Below are positions 25,411-56,100 of a stretch of DNA of 64,000 nt, one piece after another. The notes under the pieces were generated by a model, which worked only from the letters and a program-made list of their open reading frames with translations, ran no database searches and had not been told where the DNA came from. How positions within the stretch are numbered: the first letter of the stretch is position 1; the number at the start of each line of letters is the position of its first letter. The DNA is from Blastobasis lacticolella (taxonomy: Eukaryota; Arthropoda; Insecta; Lepidoptera; Blastobasidae): the NCBI GenBank assembly GCA_905147135.1, contig LR990049.1, positions 17,377,428 through 17,441,427 of the forward strand. The letters are read 5' to 3'. The position numbers were made by a program, and so were the translations under genes.

Positions 25411-25740
25411 TAGTTTACGTTTACTGCCATTCATCGTGTAATGTAGTTGCTATAGTGTAGTATACACAACCTAATCCACGCCATTGGCACGGCACGCGTC
25501 CACGGTCTGTAGTGCTTCCGTGGAGCTCGGCGGGCTGTCCGCGGGCTGGACCATGGGCGTGGAACAAGCCATAGACGAGAAGGTCGGTGGCGCACGCGGC
25601 GGGCGTAGGTTGATGTCGGCAGACAGGGCCAACACAAACATGAGCAGCAGTGGCTGCTGTTGCTTGCGCTCAGCAGCAGCACAGACACCATTATGGTACC
25701 ATATGGTGGCATTATTTACTGTCGGTGATATTGTTATATA

Positions 25741-27660
25741 ATATAATATTGATAGTGATATATAATGTACCTATTTTTCATCACTGAAAACCAAAAGTGC
25801 ACCAAACTACAAGTGCAAGTTGCACTGTGCAACAGGCGAGACGCGGCGCATGCGTGAACCGCGGACATGCGCTACGCTCGCTGCCTAGGGCATTGAACTG
25901 GATTACCTATATCTAGATAGAATTTCAATAATAATAATAATATGATGTTTATTTCAGGCAATCAGTTTACAAGTTATATAGTACGTATACAAAGCCCATA
26001 TATTGTTAGTAATACTATTAAAACTCAATGTTAGTACTTATTTTATAATTTCCTTATTTTCCCCTTTTTCTGGTCCCAGTGATATCCTGGCGGCCTCTGC
26101 TCCCTCCTTGTGGATTCATTAGTTTGTACTCGTTAAACAGAAGAGTGCTGTGCTAAGCTGTGTTACTTTTCCTTTTAACTTCAATAAAGAGGTAAATCTA
26201 CTATTATGTAGAATACTTTACACGTACGGTACATATCCAAATATTATATTGTACCTAGCTGTTAGGGGGGAGTAGTGTTTCTAACAAAAAAATCCACTTT
26301 GAATCTAAATAAATACTCAGGTATATCGGAAATGGAAAACATGATCCATAAACATTTTTAGATACTCTAAATGATATCACAAGGCGTATCAAACAACACC
26401 CCACACAATTGTATGGCACACCCTACACAATACGTAAAGCGGGATATGGAACGATTTCATCCCTCGCTTTACTTATAGAAATAAGAGTATTTTTGAAAGA
26501 ACTTGTTACAACTTTGTGGGCGTGAATAGTATGTATAACCATATCACAGCTCTTTAGTACCAATCGTTTCTGAGGAAAAGTGCGGACAGACGGACATGGC
26601 GTAACTGTAAGGGTTCCTTAGTTTACTGCGGAACCCTAAAAAGGATATAAGTAAAAGTCTATGGGAAGAGTAAAAATGAAATATAAACAACGGAATTTGA
26701 CATTGCGTCTTGTTGAATTATATTGTTTAAAAGTAAATATGTAGTTTATCAGTTATGTAACACCCGTAACACAAGCTTTGCTTAGGTACTTTAGGGCTAG
26801 ATTTATTGCCTACTGAGACACCCGTCAGACGGCCACCTGATGGAAGGCGGCCACCTTTCATTGATTTCTATGTACGCGTTAGACGCCAGCGATGCCCTGC
26901 GCTAGTTGGATGTCAGGCATCTAGCTAGATGATATGGATGAAATCTATACCATCGTCGAACGGTGCGGTGGCAAAATGACGGAGGCAACAAACGAAATAT
27001 TTCCCGTAGTATGTACCTACAGATGATAGAGAACACGCAGAGACAAGAAAATATAGGTAGGTATGTACCACAGTTAGTGCGGGAGGCAGTTGAAATCACG
27101 AAATATATACATTTTAATCATAGACCTTTCAATGACTGTTTTTAGGAGCGGCTACGGCAGATCCATGGCAGAGGATTCGGCACTTATTTGTTTTTGGAGT
27201 TTTTATTTTGACTTTTCAACCATACAGTACTGAGTGACGAACTCTGCAACATACAAGACCCACACTCATCCCACAACTAAACAGCTGGGTGATACAAGTC
27301 ACCCCTTGCTAAGCCGGAGTAAGGGCATAAAATTCTCCAAGGTGCCCAAGGTCTACTGTACGGGGTGTACCGTTAAAGGCCGGAGTTAAGAAGGGGCCAT
27401 TCGCTTTAGGTAAAGTAATGTCTTTGCCGTATATAGGTAGATACTAATCGATCGAACAGCTTTACTTTCTGAACTTGCGACTGGACTACTGATAGACGAT
27501 AGAGTCACGACCGTGTCTGATTTCAAGACAAAAACATTTCTGCATTTCTGTTCAAGACAAAACTTTTTTCTGGCACCTAACGCCATCTACATGTTTCCAA
27601 GCGATTCACACTCTACAGATTATAAAAATAACTGTTATTTTACTAGGTATTCGTATTTAT
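25741..27660. other. Intergenic repeat-derived DNA
   Basis: No gene recognised. At 26400-26640 an old element ends in GTAAGGGTTCCTTAGTTTACTGCGGAACCCTAAAAAGG-type sequence, shown here as a descriptive pair of blocks: GTTCCTTAGTTTACTGCGGA then ACCCTAAAAAGG. At 26730-26806 lies a 5'-truncated tail of SINE B (TAACACCCGTAACACAAGCT). Confidence 0.5.
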
Positions 27661-27662
27661 GT

Positions 27663-28000
27663 AGGTGGCCGAGCGGTTTGGGTATCCGACTCGTAAGCGA
27701 GAGATACCGGGTTCAAATCCCACTGCTGCCATGTAACAATGATCCAATCAGGTTAGGTTCCCCTTGTCGTACCATTGTAATTACCTGCTCTGCCAAATTC
27801 TGGATCATGGTCAAGGCGGACCCCGGCAGCGGCATCGCCGATTTCCAATAACATGATACCACCCTCAGGAAAGACGTCACAGAATATCCGAAGGGCATGT
27901 TGTGACGTCATTCCACAGGGGTGGTATCATGCGATTGGAGATCGGCGGTACCGTTCCCATACCTCGTGCGCAAAACTGGGACTTTAACGCCAAGATCATC
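27663..28000 (+). mobile_element. SINE family A, near full length, interrupted by a MITE
   Basis: A tRNA-like head (GTGGCCGAGCGGTTTGGGTA for box A, ACTCGTAAGCGAGAG, GGTTCAAATCCC for box B) is followed by the family body and the CTCGTGCGC...ACGCCAAGATCATC tail. A 124-bp palindromic element splits it at 27830-27953. The head is Ser/Leu-like, with a GGCCGAGNGG box A. It lies upstream of Cul4. Confidence 0.85.
27830..27953. mobile_element. Palindromic MITE nested in a SINE
   Basis: The arms at 27830-27881 and 27901-27953 pair over about 52 bp with few mismatches. The inner arms include GATACCACCC and GACGTCACA. It sits in the SINE between GGACCCC and CCTCGTGCGC, which are contiguous in other copies, so it inserted after the SINE. 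Confidence 0.8.
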
Positions 28001-28351
28001 ATTTAAAAAATCAAGGACTCAAAATAGTATTTTTTTCTTACAACGTTGATTTTTGTATAATAATTTTATGGTAGGTACACAAAGTGGGAATGTATTATGT
28101 AATACAAAAATATAATAATAACATATTGGAATATTAAGTATTGTCTAATAATAGGTTTGTCATATCACGATGTTATTGTTTGACAACTCTACGCTAAAGC
28201 GCTCTCTGTCGGCGAATTTTATAAACTCTGCGCTAATGGTGGTGATCAAGAGGATTGTCGATTGTGCATCTATTTTTATTTCGTATTTTGTACATAAATA
28301 AGTTAAATATTGTTCTAATTAGAATTGTGGCCGCGGCCGTATCATGCTTTC

Positions 28352-48516
<20,165 letters not shown>

Positions 48517-48696
48517 CCCGCCAACGTCAGTGTAGCCGCGCCCCCTGCGCAGGAGGACCTGCAAACCGCTTTCATACGGATGGTTACGAGGATTGTGAGA
48601 CTACTGCAGGTCTTCGAACAGAACAGGTTGTAGCCGGTTGCATGGAGCTGTGGCTGGATTGTACATCCTGATTCAGGCACGGACAAGGAGAGTCGA

Positions 48697-49068
48697 CATG
48701 TTGGCATGTCCGCTACGGGCAGTGTTGCCAGTGGCCGACATTCAAAAGTAACACAAGGCGTGAAAAAGTAACATTTTCACGAGAACAGCACAGGTAGCAC
48801 ACTGTGCCTGGGACATAGCTCGCGCCGCGAGAAAGTTTTTGTTTCCTTCTCTGAATATTAAGATGACAAAGATAGCAATATCTATGTCGCGCCTTTTCTA
48901 GCTTGTCGTGCGCGAGAGCGCACTTGTGCTAGCCGTGCAGTAACTATCAAAATATAAAATAAGATAATGTTACTTTTCTTGTGAAAATGTTATTTATCAC
49001 ACCATGTGTTTGTTACTTATGAATATCGGCCAATGGCAACACTGCCCGTAACGGGCATGCCAACATGT
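48697..49068. mobile_element. MITE with about 95-bp inverted ends, 180 bp after the Cul4 stop
   Basis: ACATGTTGGCATGTCCGCTA...GCAGTGTTGCCA at the left pairs with GGCAACACTGCCCGT...GCATGCCAACATGT at the right. A family F MITE sits in the middle. If the Cul4 3' UTR extends this far, the mRNA would contain a long hairpin. Confidence 0.8.
48787..48940 (+). mobile_element. MITE family F, copy 2, nested
   Basis: The right end CACTTGTGCTAGCCGTGCAG matches the other copies; the left end is eroded. Internal GTTTCCTTCTCTGAATATTA and GATAGCAATATCTATGTCGC match 58400-58550. Confidence 0.75.
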
Positions 49069-49328
49069 GGAGCCTCCTTTGTATAGGAGGCTATATAAGT
49101 AGGTGCCTGAAATAGATCTTGTATAATCGCAGCTTTTGTCAGTGGTTCTCTGGTTGTCCACTGTGATTGCCCGATTTTCTAAATGTAATAGCCAATAAGA
49201 TGCAGTCGTACCCTGACACCGGTGTTGCAGGAAAATACAATTATAATAATGGTGTATTTGAGATTTTATGTTCAAATATTGGATGTTTAGTCCATTCACG
49301 TTAAGAAAATTGTGAATCTCAAATTAAA

Positions 49329-49334
49329 AATAAA
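49329..49334 (+). terminator. Candidate Cul4 polyadenylation signal
   Basis: AATAAA at 49329, the first canonical hexamer I noticed after the stop, would give about 0.8 kb of 3' UTR including the MITE hairpin. It is unproven. Confidence 0.25.
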
Positions 49335-52300
49335 GTCAAGGATATCCCGTTTTTTAGCAGCCCATCTAGTATTTTCTGTTTATGCCAACAGGCGAGGTAT
49401 CCATTTTTATTATTTTCTGCCGTCAACTGGTCCCTGTGAACTTAGCTTTCCAATTTTCAGCGACCCGATTGGTCGAGGGGCGGGACTAGGCCAGCGGGAA
49501 ACGATGATTCACTATTTTCTTATCGCAAATGAACTATAATGCAATCACTTAAAGTACTCCATTGTTAAGAAAACGTTATTTTTTTGCGCTAAGAGCGATT
49601 CAATTACCACTGAAAAAATAAGTCTTGCCAAAAATTTGGAAATTAAGTTTCTGAATAAGGTATATGGACTTTTAACTTGAAACTTCTTTTGAACTGGTCT
49701 GTAGAAGTAAATTGACGAGTGATGGGAAAAATGGACATGCCCGAATTCCATAATCTGCATACCAACTCAAACAGTAGCTATATTCAGGCAACGAGTTACA
49801 GCCACCAAAGCGCGGTGGTAACACAAAATTCAACTTTAATATCCAAACTTTAAAAACTTGTTCTTCCATCGATTATCCCAATTTTTCTTTTTCAATTATC
49901 AGGCAAATTTTTCCGGAATAATGGTACTAAAATTACAAACCTCTCGTTACTATTTTCAATACAAAGTGTCATACTTGTAAAAAAATTTCGATCTGAAAAC
50001 GAATTTTTTGATTGAAAAGTATCCTTGTAACTATTGATGGCTGATTATTAAATAGTTATAGTAATTTAACGACAGTATCTCTAATACGAAAGGCTTGATG
50101 TGATTTTATGGATTTCTCTATTGTGTAAAATAGCTTTCGTGATGGCTTTTTCGGTTAAAGTCATTCAACAAATTAGTTGACCCCCCTACCATATGACTAT
50201 GACTACTGTAATCCATATGACTATATGGATTAAGTGAGTCAGTTAATTAGTTTTATGACTGTACACTGTTTTGCCGCTTCACCCTACCAGGGGGCTTACC
50301 ATGAGCTCCTATAGCAGGACCTAAGCAAAACTGCCTTGCTTAGAACGAGACAGCGCTATGCGTGTCATATAAGCTTGACTCTTTCCCAACTGAACTGTGC
50401 GGTGATTGGATGGCTTTTCAAAGATTCATGGTAAAGCCCCTGCTCAAAATTATGACCTTAAATTAAACGTGGACTGTAATAGAAAAACAATGAAGTTTTT
50501 GTCGTTTGACTAAAAAACCTTTTATCCAAAAGGTAATAAGTTTTTATAAAACTTATGTTTATAAAAATAAGTGCGTATTTTGCGAAGCAGCAAAATAGTG
50601 TACCTTAACCGGAAAAGGGTTAAATCCACGATATTACGAAAACAAACCAAGAAGGGAATCATAAGCCGTTATCGACATGGTGCCCGCATTGTCTTGCTCT
50701 ACGGCCAGACAAGCCAAAAAGCGTTTTGTATTATAATCTATAAAATATGTCTTACTCTTTCTTACCTTACTGCAAGTAACGCTTTGTGAGAAAGAGAGGA
50801 GTAACGGCCAGAATCCAGGTCAGGTATAAATATAGAATTTTAAACTACATCTTAGAGACATAATGTGTGATATTAGACAATGGATGTCCCTCTGGAACGG
50901 CCATTTCTTATTCGTTTGTTTGTAGACAGTAGAAATAGACATGTTTTTGAAGTATAGTGACGTCAACAGGATGTCTACGAATGTGTTTCTTTCCCACTCT
51001 GTTATGTTCCTTTCTAAACACGGTCGCTCAGCGTGCTTGGCTTTACTTTATAAGTGTTTTCTGTACATTGTGTATTTTCCAACTATTATTACAATTGATT
51101 ATAAATTAATTTCGGTTGTTGAATATATTTTTGTTCAGTGTCGGTTTCAGGAGGGATCGCTAATTAAAAAAAACTTTATTTATAATTTTCTTTCGTAGTT
51201 TTATTTGTATCACATCTTCCAACAATATCAGCGTGAACATAGAATAATTATAATTGATAACTAAAAAATATCTGTACTCCTAGAGGTCTACTGACCTATG
51301 AAACAAAATTAATTACGTACTTGCATGTTTATTTACAGGGAAGACTTTTTATTGCTACATTGGTACGCAGAGTGATAATTTAAATTAAAATATTTACACA
51401 TAAATCCTCCAGCACTCAGGATTTACCAGATCCAACATTCATAAAAAAGTTAAAACAAAACTAGTCTGAATTATATCTACTTATCACAAACTTGCAACGC
51501 AACCCAAGACAGGTAATCTACAATTCTAGGATTTTCTCACAGATTTCCTAAAAAAATGCTAGTGTGATTTTTAATTATTAAATAAAACTGTTTTCAATAA
51601 TAATCCATGGAAATCGTAACTAATATTATAAATGCAAAATTAACTTTTTCGCCTTTGCCGGTTTGCATAAAATTTGATATGATTGATGCAACATGAGGCT
51701 AGGCTATTTTCTATCTCCAAAAATACCGAATTTTATACAGACGATATCGCGGCAAAACATTTTGTCATTTTACTGGCTGTAATTATTAATCGAAGTATAA
51801 ATTCTAAGCAGTCGAGGTGAATTTGAAATATAATATTAATTTGTGATTTAGGGCCGATTGTTCAATCCTCAGATAAAGTTTATTTGCCCGATAAAGTAAT
51901 ACACTGCCAAATTAAAACAAACTATAATCCTTAACAATTATGAAGTAATAATACAATTTTATTTTAGTCGCATAATAACTTATCAGACTGATATGTTTTA
52001 TTCGAGGATTGAAAAATCGGCCCTTAGTTAATTCGAATTACATAAGACATAGATTTTATTTGGCAATTACTACAGTTTTATCAAACAAGTTGTAACAATA
52101 TCAACAAAGGTATAAAATGTTAAAACTAGGGTACATTTTGAATTTATGGAGAATATTGTAGTGTCATGCCAAATTAGAACTCAGCTCAGCATATGCTCTA
52201 AATAGAGAAACCACAGCGCTGATTTTAAGCCGAGCCCAATATAGTGCGTGCGTCACTCGCCAAATGGTACTTCTGTTCTACCAACTACAATGCATTGAGA

Positions 52301-53022
52301 TTGCTGAACTTACATGTGTATAGAACAATGTTGCTACTGATTTGTTTCTTGTTTTGTTCTTGATTGAATATTTGTCAGATGACTGATATCGCGAAACAGA
52401 GTCGCAAGAGAATTCTATAAATTTGCGATTTCTCAAACGGAGTTATAATATCAATGAAGTTTACGCCCAGCTTCTGAAACGCTTGTCAATGTTAATCATC
52501 GATTAAAACTCTTTCCGTCTCTGTCTACTACTCACTATAGATAAGGATGCTGAATTTTAATTTATGATTAACAATATATTATCGTACGAGAAACTGGCCG
52601 TATGTCTGTTACATCACTATTTGTTGTTGCTTTAAACTACTAACCCAATAAAGGTTAGGTATCATTAAAATTAGACTATAATACAGGATTGAGTAATCGT
52701 GTTTTCTGATCCACTTCGAATGAGGGTTAATTGTGATACCAAAAATCCTCCAGATGGCGCCACTGAGACATAGGGGCCGTTGAGGAGTTTCTTCAGTCAT
52801 TGATAGTTGATGGATCCATATCCATCCATCGTGGCTGTATTATGAAAGCAGAGTCTATGTCAGACACGCCATCTGTTTTTGCTATTGCGAAAAGCTTCCT
52901 GATTTCATTCACCGGTAATACTTTCAAACAACATCCCAGCTGCCACGCGTAAAGGACCTTCGAGTCCAAATGTAGAAGGGGGCCCTTATCCTAACCTAAA
53001 CCTAAACATCCTAATGTGGAGT
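49335..53022. other. Convergent intergenic region between Cul4 and MIPEP
   Basis: AT-rich sequence with no recognised exon. It holds a MITE at 50291-50440. Either gene's 3' UTR could extend in; possible reverse AATAAA (TTTATT) occurs near 52064 and 51168. Confidence 0.5.
50291..50440. mobile_element. MITE with GGGGCTTACCATGA ends, copy 1
   Basis: The left end GGGGCTTACCATGA faces TCATGGTAAAGCCCC at the right. The interior (CTTAGAACGAGACAGCGCTA, CTTTCCCAACTGAACTG) matches 53856-54003. Confidence 0.75.
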
Positions 53023-53142
53023 TCAGTTGTTGAGCTTGATGGCGGTGGAGAGATGGTCGCGATGGTAATCCAGCTCTTCGGCCAGCGCCGAGGCCAGCGC
53101 GTTGGGGGTCACCTCCTCGCCGAGGTATGACCGCAGTAATAC
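53023..53142 (-). CDS. MIPEP: MIPEP last exon and stop
   Basis: Acceptor CATTTTTACAG. It encodes [20 protein letters not shown] through LSTAIKLNN and stops with TGA at 53025-53023. C-terminal sequence of this family is poorly conserved, so this exon rests on phase and position more than similarity. Confidence 0.88.
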   Translation of the reverse strand, partial: VLLRSYLGEEVTPNALASALAEELDYHRDHLSTAIKLNN

Positions 53143-56100
53143 CTGTAAAAATGTGATTTTAAAGTCAGTATTGTCAAACTGACATGGTTTGCATTGATCA
53201 CGTGTTGTGAAAGCTTCAGGAATATGTATAAATTAGGTGCTAAAACTTCCGGTATCAGGAGAAAGTTCCCGAGACCGGCCTAATAAGCGGTGGGTTGACG
53301 TGTCATCGTTGAATCGATTGTAGGAGAAAACGGCTTATGATGTGATTTTAGAGATAATGCAATGTTAGAAATACACAACAGAACCCGGTGCTGTCACTCC
53401 AACGAACCAATTAGCAGTTTTCCAATAGGTATTTAAGGCATTCCTAACCACTCACTAGATGGCGCCCCGACAATTTTGGTAATTGATAAATCGCTTTAAA
53501 TAGGTTCTTAACAAACAGGATATAAACACTGGGTACGTTGTATTGGATAATATTATATTTGTCAATAGTTTTCAACCATTTTAGAGGTTGTAATAATAAT
53601 GGAACACAGTGCCAACTTCTATAAATATTTCTTTTTACACTTCGTTCAACCTTTAACAGTTATGTTTATATTAATAAACACTTTATTTTCAAGTTTAGTA
53701 TTACTTGGCTGCATGAAATCACTGCCACCGTCATACAGATTTAAAGAAGATTACCAAAATTGTAGGTGCGCCATCTATTGATGCTTTTTAAAACAAACTA
53801 TCAATACCTACTGGAAAACTCCTCATTGGCGCGTTGCCGTTGTGTTCAAAGCACAGGGCGCTTACCATGAGCTCTAATAGCAAACCTAAACAGAACTGCC
53901 CTGCTTAGAACGAGACAGCGCTATACGTGTCACATCACCTTGTCTCTTTCCCAACTGAACTGCGCGGAACTTCGACGGTTTTTCAAAGTTAATTGCAAGG
54001 CTCTAGACCAATCGACGACATGCGCGCGCATCATAGCTGTGTCATAATAAACGTTGCCGAGCCACTGACCTCAAATAATACCTTTATCTACACTCATAGC
54101 GTAATGTTCCAATTACATATTCGAAAACAGTCGTTTAAGGGTACACTTTTTTCACGCCAGTCTATAAAACTTTTATATGACAGTTGCATAAACTACTATT
54201 ATTGTTGGGGGTCGGTGTTTTGAAGCCAATCTAAGCCATCATGTAATGTGTTTGTGGTGTTATTGTGTGTAAATAAATATTTATATTTGTACATACCTGT
54301 GGCGGCGTGGCCCCGCCATGCCTGAGCAGGCCTTCCCTCAGCCCGTCGCCGGCCGCGCGGTCCAGCGGCTTGGCCTCGAAGTGGCGCTTCCACACGCTCC
54401 AGGCCACGGCGCGCGAGATCAGGTACGAGTAGTACTTCGCGCCGTAGCCTATCAGGTGGCTGAAGCGGTGTTGCCAGGCCTAGGGAGGGAGAGTGTGCTG
54501 TTGAGTGTGATCTGAGGCCTATTAGCTATCTGAGTGGACAACTGAATTTGACAAAAAATTATACACTACACTAATTTGGTAGACCCTATTGCCAGTGACC
54601 AACGTAGACGTGTAGTCTAGAATGATTTAATGTCAAATTTAATTTTCAACAGAGTTAGACAGTGATTTCTATCAGCGGGTCTAGCCATGATGCTAAGCTT
54701 CGAAGCGATTCTATTGTGTTGCTATTGACGGTCGGAATTTGTCGGCTACGTTCGGCCAGCGCTTGTAAATAGGCGCAGTACTGCGAACGCAGCCGACAAG
54801 TTCCGATCATCAATCGTAATAGAATCGCTACGAAGCGATTGGCATCTTGGCTAGACCTACACAGGTTTGTCCTCGTCGGGAGCATTTGTTACATCAATGA
54901 GCACAATATTAGCGCAACAAATATTTTGGTGAGCACAGTCAACTGCAGAGTGAACGGAGCTCCCCAGCATAAATTAAATGTGTGCTGGGGGGTCTATTCT
55001 CTCTGTAGCTGGCTGTACCTTAAAGCAAACGTAAGGTGGGCGCGCAACGAAATTTCTAGCGCAACATATGCTCGCAACTCGAATTTGCTAAGCGAAGATT
55101 AGCCGGTAGAGACAAACCCTTAGATGGCGCCACTGACAAATGACAAATGGTCTGCTTTCAAAGTAAACCGTTTGCGCATGTTCCTGTGGCATTTTGACTA
55201 GACATTGTAGCGGTTACATCTGGTTAAATTACTATTCCTTCGGCTTCGGCAAATAGGCATATTGGACTTGATCAACAACATGTATCCCCATAATGAAACC
55301 TCACCATACCGTGTTCGCCACCATGGCATTGAAATTTACCCATGATGCCCATTTCTACGATAAACAACATGTTCTCCCTCAGTGAAAACCTCGTTAGTCT
55401 GCTGACCCCTGTGGTATACGGGCGTGAGTATAAATAATAATAATAAATATTCGTGGACAAATTCACACAGCGCCATCTAGCCCCAAACTAAACAAAGCTT
55501 GTGCAATGGGTGCTAGATAACTGATATTCTACTTAAATACTTTTTAAATACATACTTATTATACATAGAACACCCAGACCCGTAACAGAAATTAAAGTTC
55601 ATCATTTCAATTTCTGCCCGGCCGGGAATCGAACCCGAGACCTCTTGCGTGGCAGACGTTGACCATGGAACCACTCAGGTCGTCAAATGGTCGTATGTGT
55701 GAACAAATTTTTTTTTTTAAATTTGATATCACTTCATTGGGTATATTTTTCAAAGAGGAAAGAGGGAAGGAAACACACTGTCATGTTGGCCGCCCCAGGA
55801 CCGGAGCACGTCCACCCCACGCCGACAACGGTCGGACCGTGTCCGACAATACCAGATAAGTCCCCACCATACCGTGTTAGGCACCAGTGGCAGTCCGTAA
55901 TACTGCTTCTGCACGCGGCGTAACACTTCGCTGGTGTCGCCGCCCGCCTCCGGCCCGTGGTAGTGCTGGTCTAACGCCGAGTAGAACACCTGGAATATTT
56001 ATTTTATTATTATTCTAGGCAGTGATAAAAGAGCAGACAGCCCACCTGATGGTAAGCGGTAACTGTCGCCCATAACATCGACGATTAATACATTTAGGTT

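Larger units (their letters stand above)
22785..25740 (-). repeat. Cluster of four degenerate copies of an exon-like GC-rich sequence
   Basis: Copies lie at about 22785-23050, 23450-23640, 24705-24900 and 25425-25690. On the minus strand each contains a segment reading roughly SNSSHCCSC then PxTSTHARRV-H in one frame, with stops or shifts differing between copies. Copies 1 and 4 share an upstream block (TTTACTGCCAT-C-TCGTGTA). Copies 2 and 3 share a downstream block (AAATGGCGATATT-GCTGTC). The coding role, if any, is unknown. Confidence 0.5.

Noticed and set aside
27663..27735. Functional tRNA-Ser/Leu gene
   Set aside because: Promoter boxes are present, but the sequence lacks a proper cloverleaf and is the head of SINE A.
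53599..53781. Small membrane-like protein (60 residues) in element X
   Set aside because: The matching region of copy 1 (47789 on) has shifts and stops, so the frame is not maintained.
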